NCBI GenBank assembly: GCA_002371705.1
Contig: DFGI01000067.1
Location: 1 to 26,096 of the forward strand
From: Bacteroidales bacterium UBA3754
Lineage (GTDB): Bacteria > Bacteroidota > Bacteroidia > Bacteroidales > UBA1715
Direction of reading: 5' to 3'
DNA length: 26,096 bases
Made by a program: the position numbers and the translations under genes. How positions within the stretch are numbered: the stretch's first letter is position 1; the number at the start of each line of letters is the position of its first letter. The notes under the pieces were generated by a model. The model worked only from the letters and a program-made list of their open reading frames with translations. It was not told the DNA's origin and searched no databases. Of the stretch, positions 1 to 8,279 are shown piece after piece.

Positions 1-7
1 TTTTTTT

Positions 8-15
8 TATTTTTG
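8..15 (+). promoter_or_regulatory. Candidate -7 box for the helicase gene
   Basis: TATTTTTG matches the Bacteroidota -7 consensus TAnnTTTG and ends 14 bases before the ATG at 30. Any -33 element lies outside the window. Confidence 0.5.
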
Positions 16-29
16 CAAAAAAAATCACA

Positions 30-1286
30 ATGAAATTCGAGGATTACCATATCAGCAGAAAAATAAAGGATAGCCTTGCGGAGCTTGCCTTCCGCCGTCC
101 AACCGATATTCAATATAAAGCAATCCACCCTATTCTGAAAGGCGATGATGTGTTGGCAATTGCGCAGACGGGAACGGGCAAAACCGCAGCTTTTGTGATT
201 CCCACATTGGAACTGTTGACCCGCAACCATGCGAAAACTCGGAACGACGATTCGTTTATCCACACCATTGTGATGGAACCTACTCGGGAACTGGTGATTC
301 AAGTCGCCGAAGTGTTCCGCTCCGTTGGTAAATATCTCGATGTCACTGTGTTAGGTCTGTTTGGCGGTGTGGAACAAGATCCACAAATCGCACGCTTGAA
401 ACACGGCGTGGATGTGCTCGTTTGCACCCCTGGACGCTTGTTCGATTTGGTGAGCCAAGGTCACGTGCAGTTGAACAAAATCCAAATTTTGGTGCTCGAC
501 GAAGCTGACCAGATGCTTGCCTTGGGTTTCATCAACGATATTCGTCAGTTAATCAAGCACTTGCCACGAAATAGACAAACATTGTTTTTCTCGGCAACCA
601 TAAACCAAGAGATTAAGGATTTGGCGTATTCACTTGTAACAAAGCCTGTTAAGATTGAAATTTCGCCCAAAGACCCAGTGTCAAAACACGTTGACCACTA
701 CGTTTCGTACATAGAAATGGACGACAAACGTTTCTTCTTGGAACGGATTATCAAAGAAAATCCCGATGACAAAATTTTGGTTTTTGTACGCACAAAAATC
801 CGTGCCGAACGGGTGAAGAAAGCTATGGAACGTGCTGATATACAATGCGGTACTATTCACGGAGACAAAACTCAGCAGGAACGGAACCAAGTAATGCGCG
901 ATTTCCGTGATGGTACGCTCAAAATTCTTATTGCAACTGATGTTTCAGCCCGTGGTATCGATATTCCCAACATTGATTTGGTGATAAACTACGACCTGCC
1001 CGAACAAACAGAAAACTACGTGCACCGCGTTGGCCGTACTGGCCGTGGCGACAAATTTGGTAAATCAATATCATTCTGCAGTAAGGAGGAACGCCCTCTC
1101 CTACAGGAAATAGAGACTTACTTGACAAAACCAATCAACGAACTGACCATCGATGTTGGCACGTACAAAGAAACCATCAAAATGACCTCCGACCACACGC
1201 AGGAAAGCATAAGCTCTCTTATCGCGGAATTGGAGCAAATCGAGGAAGTTGACCGAAAGAAAAACAAAAGCAAAAAACGGAAATGA
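30..1286 (+). CDS. DEAD-box ATP-dependent RNA helicase (RhlE/CsdA-like)
   Basis: A cytoplasmic RNA helicase that uses ATP to unwind short duplexes, typically in ribosome assembly, mRNA turnover or cold adaptation. The helicase core is complete: Q-motif region around F21-Q28, Walker A AQTGTGKT at 45-52, PTREL at 84-88, GG at 112-113, TPGR at 133-136, DEAD at 157-160, SAT at 188-190, ARGID at 307-311 and HRVGRTGR at 332-339. The tail after about residue 395 is short and ends in a Lys/Arg-rich stretch, probably an RNA-binding extension. At 418 residues it fits the smaller RhlE-type members. The start lies 14 bases after a TATTTTTG -7 box. The gene is followed by a heptamer-repeat spacer rather than a hairpin terminator. 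The family is certain. The subfamily and RNA target cannot be read from sequence. Confidence 0.95.
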   Translation: MKFEDYHISRKIKDSLAELAFRRPTDIQYKAIHPILKGDDVLAIAQTGTGKTAAFVIPTLELLTRNHAKTRNDDSFIHTIVMEPTRELVIQVAEVFRSVGKYLDVTVLGLFGGVEQDPQIARLKHGVDVLVCTPGRLFDLVSQGHVQLNKIQILVLDEADQMLALGFINDIRQLIKHLPRNRQTLFFSATINQEIKDLAYSLVTKPVKIEISPKDPVSKHVDHYVSYIEMDDKRFFLERIIKENPDDKILVFVRTKIRAERVKKAMERADIQCGTIHGDKTQQERNQVMRDFRDGTLKILIATDVSARGIDIPNIDLVINYDLPEQTENYVHRVGRTGRGDKFGKSISFCSKEERPLLQEIETYLTKPINELTIDVGTYKETIKMTSDHTQESISSLIAELEQIEEVDRKKNKSKKRK

Positions 1287-1292
1287 GTGAGC

Positions 1293-1360
1293 AATGCACA
1301 ATTCACAATGCATAATGCACAATTTTTAATTCATAACTCATAATCCTTAACTCCTAACTA
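1293..1360. repeat. Degenerate 7-base periodic tract
   Basis: Starting 6 bases after the helicase stop, the sequence falls into about nine and two-thirds heptamers of the form AAYNCAY: AATGCAC, AATTCAC, AATGCAT, AATGCAC, AATTTTT, AATTCAT, AACTCAT, AATCCTT, AACTCCT, AACTA. The phase is unbroken. It contains no open reading frame of note and no clear hairpin. It fills most of the gap between the helicase and the symporter promoter. Confidence 0.75.
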
Positions 1361-1424
1361 AATTTGTTTATATTTAGTGAATATGTTTTTCTGTAAGTAA
1401 TCCTGTCCATACCATTGAAACACA

Positions 1425-1432
1425 TACATTTG
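1425..1432 (+). promoter_or_regulatory. Candidate -7 box for the symporter operon
   Basis: TACATTTG fits TAnnTTTG and ends 21 bases before the symporter ATG. A second match, TAAATTTG at 1359-1366, overlaps the end of the heptamer tract and would give a longer leader. Neither has a convincing TTG -33 element at the usual spacing. Confidence 0.4.
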
Positions 1433-1453
1433 TCGTGTAAAGAATAGAGTGTT

Positions 1454-2905
1454 ATGAATCCTTATCTTATTGCGGGTATTGTTATTGGATATTTTTGTTT
1501 ACTAATCCTTATTTCACATATAACATCGCGCAAGGCAACTAATGATACATTTTTCACGGGAAACCGTCGTTCCCCGTGGTTTGTGGTGGCGTATGGAATG
1601 ATTGGCGCATCGCTGTCGGGTGTGACATTTATGTCGGTGCCTGGATATGTGCAGACCACACAATTCACCTACTTTGGCGTTGTGATAGGCTATCTATTTG
1701 GCTATCTTGCAATTGCATTCGTTCTTTTACCGCTTTACTATAAGTTGAATTTAACATCAATTTACACGTATTTGGGAAATCGGTTCGGTTTGAATTCCCA
1801 AAAAACGGGCGCGTCGTTTTTCATAATCTCACGATTGCTCGGCTCGGCGCTCCGAATGTATTTGGTGGTATATATTCTTTATGAATTCATCTTCAAATTT
1901 ATTGGTGTGCCATTCTGGACTTTAGCGCTGTGTTTCATTGTGTTAATATTGATTTACACATTCAAAGGAGGCATAAAAACTGTGATTTGGACCGACACGC
2001 TTCAAACCACGTTCATGCTCCTCTCCACTATCGTTACAATAGTGTGTTTGCTGAAGGAAATGGACATTTCATTATTTGATATGCTGAAACAAGCCTCCGA
2101 TGCTGGTTACACAAAACTCTACGAAAGTGACTGGCGTTCAAATAATTTCTTTTGGAAACAAGTGTTGAGCGGTGCATTTATCACCATTGCAATGACGGGT
2201 TTGGATCAAGATATGATGCAGAAAAACCTGACCTGCAAATCGTTGCGGAGCGCACAGAAAAATATGCTGAGCTTCAGCCTGTCGCTGATAGTGGTTAACT
2301 TCCTGTTCCTCGCACTGGGCGTGGCTTTGCTGTTTTATGCAAACCAAACGGGCTTCGCACTTCCCGAAAAATCAGACAGCATCTTCCCTGCTGTGGCGTT
2401 CCATATGAATTCGCTCACATGCATTGTGTTTGTAATCGGACTTGTGGCAGCGGGCTATTCCAGCGCAGACGGAACACTCACATCGCTTACAACCACATTC
2501 TGCTTCGACATCCTGCACTTCGACACCGACACCAAACATACCGAAGAACAGAAGAAGAAAATCCGTAAGATAATTCATATCGCATTCGCTGTGATTTACT
2601 TTGCTATCATCATCATTTTCAAGCCATTCCATAACGATTCTTTAATTAAAACTTTATTTGATATTGCAGGCTACACCTATGGTCCATTACTTGGTTTGTT
2701 CTGCTATGGCTTGTTTGTGAAAAATCGACGCCCGAATGACAAAGCTGTTCCGTTTGTTGCAATACTTTCGCCAATAATCTGCTATATACTCAATATGTAT
2801 TCCGAACAATTATTCTTCGGTTATAAATTTGGATTTGAACTATTGATACTCAATGGATTACTAACATTTATCGGATTGTTGGCTTTCAATAAAAAAACAG
2901 CATAA
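1454..2905 (+). CDS. Sodium:solute symporter (SSS family)
   Basis: An inner-membrane transporter of the SSS (SLC5-like) family, expected to drive uptake of a small solute with the Na+ gradient. The protein is strongly hydrophobic throughout, with roughly 13 membrane segments. The first spans about residues 4-24, and the early conserved region includes GASLSGVTFMSVPG near residues 51-65. At 483 residues it has the normal family length and lacks any C-terminal kinase extension. It is the first gene of an apparent operon: its stop is 2 bases before the DUF5063 gene, which is 2 bases before the AddB-like gene. The neighbours give no clue to substrate, and sugars, carboxylates, amino acids and vitamins are all possible. 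The family is clear and the substrate is unknown. Confidence 0.9.
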   Translation: MNPYLIAGIVIGYFCLLILISHITSRKATNDTFFTGNRRSPWFVVAYGMIGASLSGVTFMSVPGYVQTTQFTYFGVVIGYLFGYLAIAFVLLPLYYKLNLTSIYTYLGNRFGLNSQKTGASFFIISRLLGSALRMYLVVYILYEFIFKFIGVPFWTLALCFIVLILIYTFKGGIKTVIWTDTLQTTFMLLSTIVTIVCLLKEMDISLFDMLKQASDAGYTKLYESDWRSNNFFWKQVLSGAFITIAMTGLDQDMMQKNLTCKSLRSAQKNMLSFSLSLIVVNFLFLALGVALLFYANQTGFALPEKSDSIFPAVAFHMNSLTCIVFVIGLVAAGYSSADGTLTSLTTTFCFDILHFDTDTKHTEEQKKKIRKIIHIAFAVIYFAIIIIFKPFHNDSLIKTLFDIAGYTYGPLLGLFCYGLFVKNRRPNDKAVPFVAILSPIICYILNMYSEQLFFGYKFGFELLILNGLLTFIGLLAFNKKTA

Positions 2906-2907
2906 TT

Positions 2908-3429
2908 ATGGTACAGAAAAAAAGTATTGTCGAATTAGTTGCCGTGGTTGTTGAATTCTGCTCCACGCTTGAATCAACCGACAAATTGACAAAAAAAGAA
3001 TTTATTGAACGCATGCAGAAACTGCTTGCATTGCTATATATGAAAACCGCTGTGCTTGCCACAAATTCGGAAGCAGACGACTTCTGCGAACATTTTGTTA
3101 CAGAAAAAGACTGGGAAATGATTCGTGCAGCCGTGGAACGAAAACTTGGAGACCACGATCACTACATCCATATTACCGAACCCGACAGTTTCACCAGCGG
3201 CGACAGTGTTCAAATTTGCCTTTCGGAATGTTTCGCCGACATTTACCAAGACGCCCGGAACTTTGCTGAACAATGCAAAGATACGTCCGACGAAGGTCTG
3301 GAAGCAGCCGCAGCCGAGTTTTTTATGAACTTTAAACTCTATTGGGGCACACGGGCATTGGCACTTATGAGCGAATTCCACAATTTACTGTACGCATCCG
3401 ACACAACAATTGACAAAGAAGAAGACTGA
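2908..3429 (+). CDS. DUF5063 domain protein
   Basis: A 173-residue, acidic, probably all-helical cytoplasmic protein with no signal peptide or membrane segment. The opening helix (VELVAVVVEFCSTLE, from residue 8), followed by a Lys-rich segment and LLALLYMKTAVL, resembles the DUF5063 family common in Bacteroidota. That family has no established function. I matched it from memory of the family pattern, so the assignment is moderate. It sits between the symporter and the AddB-like nuclease with 2-base gaps on both sides, so the three are almost certainly co-transcribed. A link to DNA repair would rest on that linkage alone. Confidence 0.65.
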   Translation: MVQKKSIVELVAVVVEFCSTLESTDKLTKKEFIERMQKLLALLYMKTAVLATNSEADDFCEHFVTEKDWEMIRAAVERKLGDHDHYIHITEPDSFTSGDSVQICLSECFADIYQDARNFAEQCKDTSDEGLEAAAAEFFMNFKLYWGTRALALMSEFHNLLYASDTTIDKEED

Positions 3430-3431
3430 CA

Positions 3432-6263
3432 ATGGAATCGTTTATTGACATCTGTGTAGCCGATATTTTGCAGAAACAAGCTCAGAATCTGCAACATACG
3501 ACGATTGTATTTCCAAGCAAACGAGCCATGGTTTTCTTCAAGAAATCGTTGGGCGAACAAATTTCACAGCCAATTTTTCTGCCAAAACTGACGACTATTC
3601 AGGATTTTTGCATTTCACGGCAGGATTTTACTATACCCGACGACTTTACGCTTGTGTATCAGCTCTATACATCGTTCAAAAAAATAGCAAAATCCAACGA
3701 ACCATTTGAATCATTTTATCCATGGGGCGAAATGCTCCTCTCCGACTTCGACGACATTGACAAATATCTCATCAAAGCCGATGATATGTTCCAAAATATC
3801 GCTGACAACAAGGAAATTGATTCGCTGTTCAGCTATCTCAACGAAGAACAAATTGCAATGATTTCCCGTTTTTGGGACACCACAAAAATCACTGGCGAAC
3901 AAGCGAAAAACGACGTCCGACGGAATTTTGTGGAATTTTGGAAATTGTTGCCGCACATATATAAAGATTTTAAAGAAAAACTTGCGGCGCAAAACCTTTG
4001 CTTTGAAGGAATGGCTATGCGCAACGTTGCCGAAAGTTCCGTGGAAAAACAACACGAAATATTTGGTGATGGATTATTCATATTCTTGGGTTTCAATGCA
4101 TTAAGTCAATGTGAGGCAAAGATTTTTTCGTTTTTGCAAAACAGAAAACAAGCGATGTTTTATTGGGATTACGATTCGTATTACCAAAACGACGAATCGC
4201 ACGAGGCTGGCATTTTCACCCGAAAAAATATCCAGAAATTTCCAAACGAACTTGATAAGGAACATTTTTCAAATTTTTGCAACGAAAAGAATATCAGAAT
4301 TATACGCACGCCTAATGAAATCACACAGGCAAAACTGTGTAACGAACTGCTTTCTCAATTTCCTTCGCTGGAACAAACAGCAATTGTTCTTGCCGACGAA
4401 AAATTGATTGTCCCATTGATGAAATCCATCCCCAACAACATCCGATACAATATCACGTTGGGCTATCCCATCCGTTCATCGGCAGCTTACACCTTTTTTG
4501 AATCGATTTTGGATTTATGCAACAACAAAAAAGGTAAAAATTTGTATTTTAAAGACGTACTCCGTATTTGCGAAAATTCCCTTATTCCATCTGATTTACA
4601 GGAAAATGCAAAGGTATTGCATAAGGATATTGTCAAGAATAAGAAAATCACAATATCTGAGGATGATTGTATTAAACTATGCAACCTGCCATACATTTTC
4701 AAAATCCCAACAACTGTAGATACGTACATACAAAGTCTATGTGACTGCATTGTGGAATTTTGTAAAAATGCTAATCTCGAAGAAATCGACACAAGCATTT
4801 TTTACACGATTTATACGGAGCTTTCTGCGTTGAAAACAATCATTGAAAAAAATGAAATCCAATACGAAAAGATTTTGTTCATCAATTCGCTTTTGAAAAA
4901 ATCGTTGCAAGGGAAAAATATCGCTATCGAAGGGCAACCGCTTGAGGGTTTGCAAGTTATGGGAATTCTTGAAACCCGTATGCTTGATTTCAAAAATATT
5001 ATTATGACCTCGGTGATGGACGGCAATTTGCCAAAAACATCGGTCGGCGGGTCGTTTATCCCCTACAATCTGAGAGTTGCGTTCGGAATGCCAACCATCA
5101 AGGAACAGTCGGCAATGTATTCATATTATTTCTATCGACTGATCCAACGCTGCGAAAATCTCACGTTGCTGTATTGCGAAAATAGTGGCGATAACAAGAG
5201 CGAAAAAAGCCGTTTTATCCTTCAGCTGTTGTACGAAAGTCCCTTCAAAATCCTTTCGCAGTCGTCAAATAATCCACAAAAAACAATCAACGGAATCACT
5301 ACGGAAGAACGAAGTTATACCATCACTCCAACAAACAGCCTGTCGGAAACCATCGAAAAAAATCGACCAGAAGTTCGTGCATATATTGATAAAATAACTT
5401 CAAATAAAACATTGACACCCACCGTTTTACTAAAATACATCCAATGCCAGAAACAATTTTATTACTACGCTATAAAACAGCTCCGCAAACCAGAAGAAAT
5501 CAGTGAATTGCCCCAAGCACTCGACCTTGGAAAATATTTCCACGACGCTATGCAAGGAATTTATGAAAAATACACATCAAAACTTATTGATTCACAAGTG
5601 ATTGACGGCATTTTACAAGATGTTAATTCTATTAAAGCGAATATAGCGTCCGCAATGAGGAATAACCATGCGCCACAAAATGTCGCAAACGAGAACAGTA
5701 AAGAGTTTCAGGCTATTTTCAAACAAATTCAAAATGCGTTGATTTTCGATAAAAAACAACCATTCAAACTGATTGCACTTGAAAGCGACGAAGCGAATAT
5801 CGCACTCGACAACGGTGTGAAAATAGGTGGCCGCATCGACCGCGTTGATTTTCAGAATGATGTGTACAAAATCATCGACTACAAAACGGGAAAATGCTCT
5901 ATCAAAAATCTTGAAGAAAAACTTACGGTAGCAGACAGTAACTTGTTGTTTGACAAATCAATAACACAAGAAGAAGCTTTTCAAGCGCTATTTTACGCCT
6001 ACATTCTCAAAAAATTGCATCCCGAACGAAAATACCAACCAAATCTGTTTTTTGTGCAATGTTTGTCGCACCCCGACAACAAAACCATGCTTACGGTTGA
6101 TGGAAACGAAGTGTTATCTGTTGAAGGTGAATTATATCAACAATTTGAGGAAAATCTACGGTTTTTAATTGATGATCTAATCAGCGAAGACGGATGTTTT
6201 GAAGAATCACAAGATTTGAAATACTGCAAACGTTGCGATTTCCGCACATTTTGCCATAAATAA
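3432..6263 (+). CDS. AddB-like PD-(D/E)XK nuclease with Fe-S cysteines
   Basis: This is probably the AddB-type subunit of a RecBCD/AddAB-like enzyme that resects double-strand breaks for recombination. The C-terminal nuclease domain shows H704, D803 (in GGRIDRVD) and D816-x-K818 (in IIDYKTG), the expected PD-(D/E)XK residues. C672 together with C932, C935 and C941 matches the four-cysteine Fe-S pattern that clamps AddB-type nuclease domains. The N-terminus starts almost directly at a helicase-like FPSKRA segment, and I see no Walker A motif. The helicase-like half is therefore probably an inactive scaffold, as in other Bacteroidota homologues. At 943 residues it has the usual length. No UvrD-type AddA gene lies in the window. 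Its stop codon directly abuts the stop of the convergent small gene. Confidence 0.88.
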   Translation: MESFIDICVADILQKQAQNLQHTTIVFPSKRAMVFFKKSLGEQISQPIFLPKLTTIQDFCISRQDFTIPDDFTLVYQLYTSFKKIAKSNEPFESFYPWGEMLLSDFDDIDKYLIKADDMFQNIADNKEIDSLFSYLNEEQIAMISRFWDTTKITGEQAKNDVRRNFVEFWKLLPHIYKDFKEKLAAQNLCFEGMAMRNVAESSVEKQHEIFGDGLFIFLGFNALSQCEAKIFSFLQNRKQAMFYWDYDSYYQNDESHEAGIFTRKNIQKFPNELDKEHFSNFCNEKNIRIIRTPNEITQAKLCNELLSQFPSLEQTAIVLADEKLIVPLMKSIPNNIRYNITLGYPIRSSAAYTFFESILDLCNNKKGKNLYFKDVLRICENSLIPSDLQENAKVLHKDIVKNKKITISEDDCIKLCNLPYIFKIPTTVDTYIQSLCDCIVEFCKNANLEEIDTSIFYTIYTELSALKTIIEKNEIQYEKILFINSLLKKSLQGKNIAIEGQPLEGLQVMGILETRMLDFKNIIMTSVMDGNLPKTSVGGSFIPYNLRVAFGMPTIKEQSAMYSYYFYRLIQRCENLTLLYCENSGDNKSEKSRFILQLLYESPFKILSQSSNNPQKTINGITTEERSYTITPTNSLSETIEKNRPEVRAYIDKITSNKTLTPTVLLKYIQCQKQFYYYAIKQLRKPEEISELPQALDLGKYFHDAMQGIYEKYTSKLIDSQVIDGILQDVNSIKANIASAMRNNHAPQNVANENSKEFQAIFKQIQNALIFDKKQPFKLIALESDEANIALDNGVKIGGRIDRVDFQNDVYKIIDYKTGKCSIKNLEEKLTVADSNLLFDKSITQEEAFQALFYAYILKKLHPERKYQPNLFFVQCLSHPDNKTMLTVDGNEVLSVEGELYQQFEENLRFLIDDLISEDGCFEESQDLKYCKRCDFRTFCHK

Positions 6264-6506
6264 TCAGGGTTCCAACAAGTTACGGCGAATTGCCAATTCG
6301 TGCATTTTCGCACCATACTCCTCGTCTTGTAAATATTTTGCATCGATAAGTTTCTGAATGGTAGTCACTTGTTCCCGATTAGATTCGGCTTGTGCAGCCG
6401 ACAATTTTTCCGTCAACTCTGCAATGTCTTTCAGTAATTGTTCGCGCATACAGCGATACCGTTCAATTTCAGCTAAACAATGCTTGTATTCCTCCAATTC
6501 CGTCAT
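6264..6506 (-). CDS. Small coiled-coil protein of unknown function
   Basis: I do not recognise this family. The preferred ORF encodes 80 residues starting MTELEEYKHC. It is rich in Glu, Lys, Gln and Leu with heptad-like spacing across about residues 5-65, which suggests one long coiled coil. It has no signal peptide or membrane segment. An in-frame upstream ATG at 6569 would add 21 residues. However, a TAATTTTG -7 box lies at 6534-6527, between the two ATGs, and the extra residues look like translated leader (Asn, Phe and Tyr rich), so I chose the inner start. The gene is convergent with the AddB-like gene and divergent from the receiver-ATPase gene. It could act as an assembly or adaptor peptide, but nothing shows this. 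Confidence 0.6.
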   Translation of the reverse strand: MTELEEYKHCLAEIERYRCMREQLLKDIAELTEKLSAAQAESNREQVTTIQKLIDAKYLQDEEYGAKMHELAIRRNLLEP

Positions 6507-6526
6507 ATTCTCGTTTTGATTATAGC

Positions 6527-6534
6527 CAAAATTA
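6527..6534 (-). promoter_or_regulatory. Candidate -7 box for the coiled-coil gene
   Basis: Read on the minus strand the sequence is TAATTTTG, fitting TAnnTTTG, and it ends 20 bases before the ATG at 6506. It favours the shorter protein over the longer in-frame form. No clear -33 TTG was seen. Confidence 0.45.
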
Positions 6535-6601
6535 TAAAAACAAGTGAAAATATTGTTTATTACTCGCATAAAATTTTATAATGCACAACCACACGTTTTA
6601 G

Positions 6602-6609
6602 TATTTTTG
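6602..6609 (+). promoter_or_regulatory. Candidate -7 box for the receiver-ATPase gene
   Basis: TATTTTTG fits TAnnTTTG and ends 16 bases before the ATG at 6626. An in-frame GTG at 6614 would fall at about the transcription start, so the box argues for the ATG. Confidence 0.5.
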
Positions 6610-6625
6610 AAAAGTGGTTACAAAT

Positions 6626-7513
6626 ATGGATGCGAGCCTTAAAATACTCATAGTCAACAACAAGGAGACTTTTACCAAGACGTTTGTGAAAGCTGCGGCA
6701 GAAACAAATTTTATGGTGAAATCAGTGGATTGTTGCGATGACGCTCTTTTGGTTCTCGATGGTTATCTTCCCCATATTGTAATCTGCGACCTGCCGCTTG
6801 CGCAACACAAACTATTTCGTACTATTCGAAAAAAACAGCCACAATGCTTGATAAATATGTTGATCGAAAACTACGACACCAAGCAAATATACACGGCTAT
6901 GTCGTTCGGAATCAACAATTATTTAGTGATGCCGCTGGAAATCGCCTCAATCCGCGCATATCTGAAACAGTGCGAATATGTGGTGAAAAAACGGTTACAG
7001 AACCATACCCAAAACAATGTGGCAGAATCGAAAAAAATCACGTTCCGCACCGACAACTCGCTCACAAACCTGCCCTCAATGGTTGACACGCTGCTTTCGT
7101 ATGCAAATCCGTGTTTCCAAGATTGGAATCTTGAGTTACGAATAGGTCTTGAAGAATTGATTATCAATGCAATAGAACACGGAAACCTTAATATTTCCTT
7201 TGCAGAAAAAAATGCGGCTTTACTCAATGGAACATTCGATGAATTAGTCAGCAAACGACAACAAGACAGCCGCTACAAAGATAAATTTGTAAACATAGAA
7301 TTCCATCAAGAACCTGAATTCGACGAATGGTTAATAAAAGACGAAGGGTTGGGATTCGACATCTGCGAAGTTCCTACCATTATTGGAGAATCGGAAATCA
7401 ACTGTTTGCACGGTCGAGGCATTTTTCTCAGCAGATTCCAGTTCGATGAAATTGAATATTCGGAAAACGGCACAAAAGTGAGAATCCGCCGCTACGTGCC
7501 TATTTTTTCGTAA
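6626..7513 (+). CDS. Degenerate receiver domain fused to RsbW-like ATPase
   Basis: A 295-residue soluble protein. Residues about 5-122 have a CheY-like receiver fold pattern with the phospho-acceptor position kept (D55). The acidic pair after strand 1 is N11-N12 instead of Asp/Glu, the strand-4 Ser/Thr position appears to be I80 or E81, and the conserved Lys before Pro is M102. Residues about 140-290 form a GHKL ATPase of the anti-sigma/serine-kinase type: N-box EELIINAIEHGN at 176-187, G1 box DEGLGFD at 239-245, and GRGI at 263-266. There is no His-phosphotransfer helix, so it resembles RsbW/SpoIIAB-type partner-switching kinases rather than a sensor kinase. No sigma factor or anti-anti-sigma (STAS) gene is adjacent. 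Its last 14 bases overlap the end of convergent rsmA. Confidence 0.75.
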   Translation: MDASLKILIVNNKETFTKTFVKAAAETNFMVKSVDCCDDALLVLDGYLPHIVICDLPLAQHKLFRTIRKKQPQCLINMLIENYDTKQIYTAMSFGINNYLVMPLEIASIRAYLKQCEYVVKKRLQNHTQNNVAESKKITFRTDNSLTNLPSMVDTLLSYANPCFQDWNLELRIGLEELIINAIEHGNLNISFAEKNAALLNGTFDELVSKRQQDSRYKDKFVNIEFHQEPEFDEWLIKDEGLGFDICEVPTIIGESEINCLHGRGIFLSRFQFDEIEYSENGTKVRIRRYVPIFS

Positions 7514-8276
7514 GCATTTCGGCAATTGTATTTGTGAGCGAAATAAACTCCTCCACCGACAACTGTTCTGGACGTTTTTGTCCAATAGAATCGTCTAGTT
7601 TATTGTCATTCAGGATTTTTTTCAAAGAATTGCTTAATGTTTTTCTTCGTTGGTTGAAACTTGTCTTCACAACATTGAAAAATAATGCCTCATCGCAGGG
7701 CAACGTGTAGTTCTCTTTCCTCACCATCGACATTACCCCTGATTTCACTTTTGGCGGTGGGTTAAACTCATGTTCGTCAACGGTGAAGTGATACGTTGTG
7801 TCGTAAAACGCCTGCACCAATACCGATAAAATGCCATATTCCTTGGAACCAGCCGGCGAACAAATCCGTCGGGCAACTTCACGCTGGAACATTCCTGCCA
7901 ATGCAGGCACAAAATCACGATTTTCAACGACTTTGAACATAATTTGGCTCGAAATGTTGTAAGGAAAATTTCCCATCACCATAAATTGTTGTCCGCCAAA
8001 GAATTGCGGCATCGGTAATTTCAGAAAATCACCTTGAATACAACAACTTGGGTCAATTATTCCATTTGCCAGCAGATAATCAATTGATTCCCCATCAATT
8101 TCAATAACCTTCAAATTAATGTTTTTTTCGAGCAATTGTGTGGTGAGGATTCCCATTCCTGGTCCGATTTCCAGACAATTCGGACAAACCATAGGCAAGC
8201 AGTCGGCAATATTCCGTGCCGTGTCGCTACTGCGCAAAAAATGTTGCCCAAATTGTTTTTTAGCCCGTACCGCCAT
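7500..8276 (-). CDS. rsmA: 16S rRNA (adenine1518/1519-N6)-dimethyltransferase
   Basis: RsmA/KsgA uses S-adenosylmethionine to dimethylate two adjacent adenines in the 3' hairpin of 16S rRNA during small-subunit maturation. It begins with the family signature KKQFGQHFL at 6-14, has SAM motif I EIGPGMG at 36-42, acidic residues after strands 2 and 3 near E59 and D83, and the catalytic NFPYN at 103-107. A Lys/Arg-rich C-terminal domain for rRNA binding follows. The 258-residue length is normal. The start is 3 bases after the thioesterase stop, so the two form one operon read from the promoter at 9054-9047. The 3' end overlaps the convergent receiver-ATPase gene by 14 bases, with no terminator hairpin visible. 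Confidence 0.97.
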   Translation of the reverse strand: MAVRAKKQFGQHFLRSSDTARNIADCLPMVCPNCLEIGPGMGILTTQLLEKNINLKVIEIDGESIDYLLANGIIDPSCCIQGDFLKLPMPQFFGGQQFMVMGNFPYNISSQIMFKVVENRDFVPALAGMFQREVARRICSPAGSKEYGILSVLVQAFYDTTYHFTVDEHEFNPPPKVKSGVMSMVRKENYTLPCDEALFFNVVKTSFNQRRKTLSNSLKKILNDNKLDDSIGQKRPEQLSVEEFISLTNTIAEMLTKK

Positions 8277-8279
8277 TGA

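Noticed and set aside
6570..6625. GTG start at 6614 for the receiver-ATPase gene
   Set aside because: It adds only four residues and falls at about the predicted transcription start from the -7 box at 6602-6609. The ATG at 6626 is preferred.
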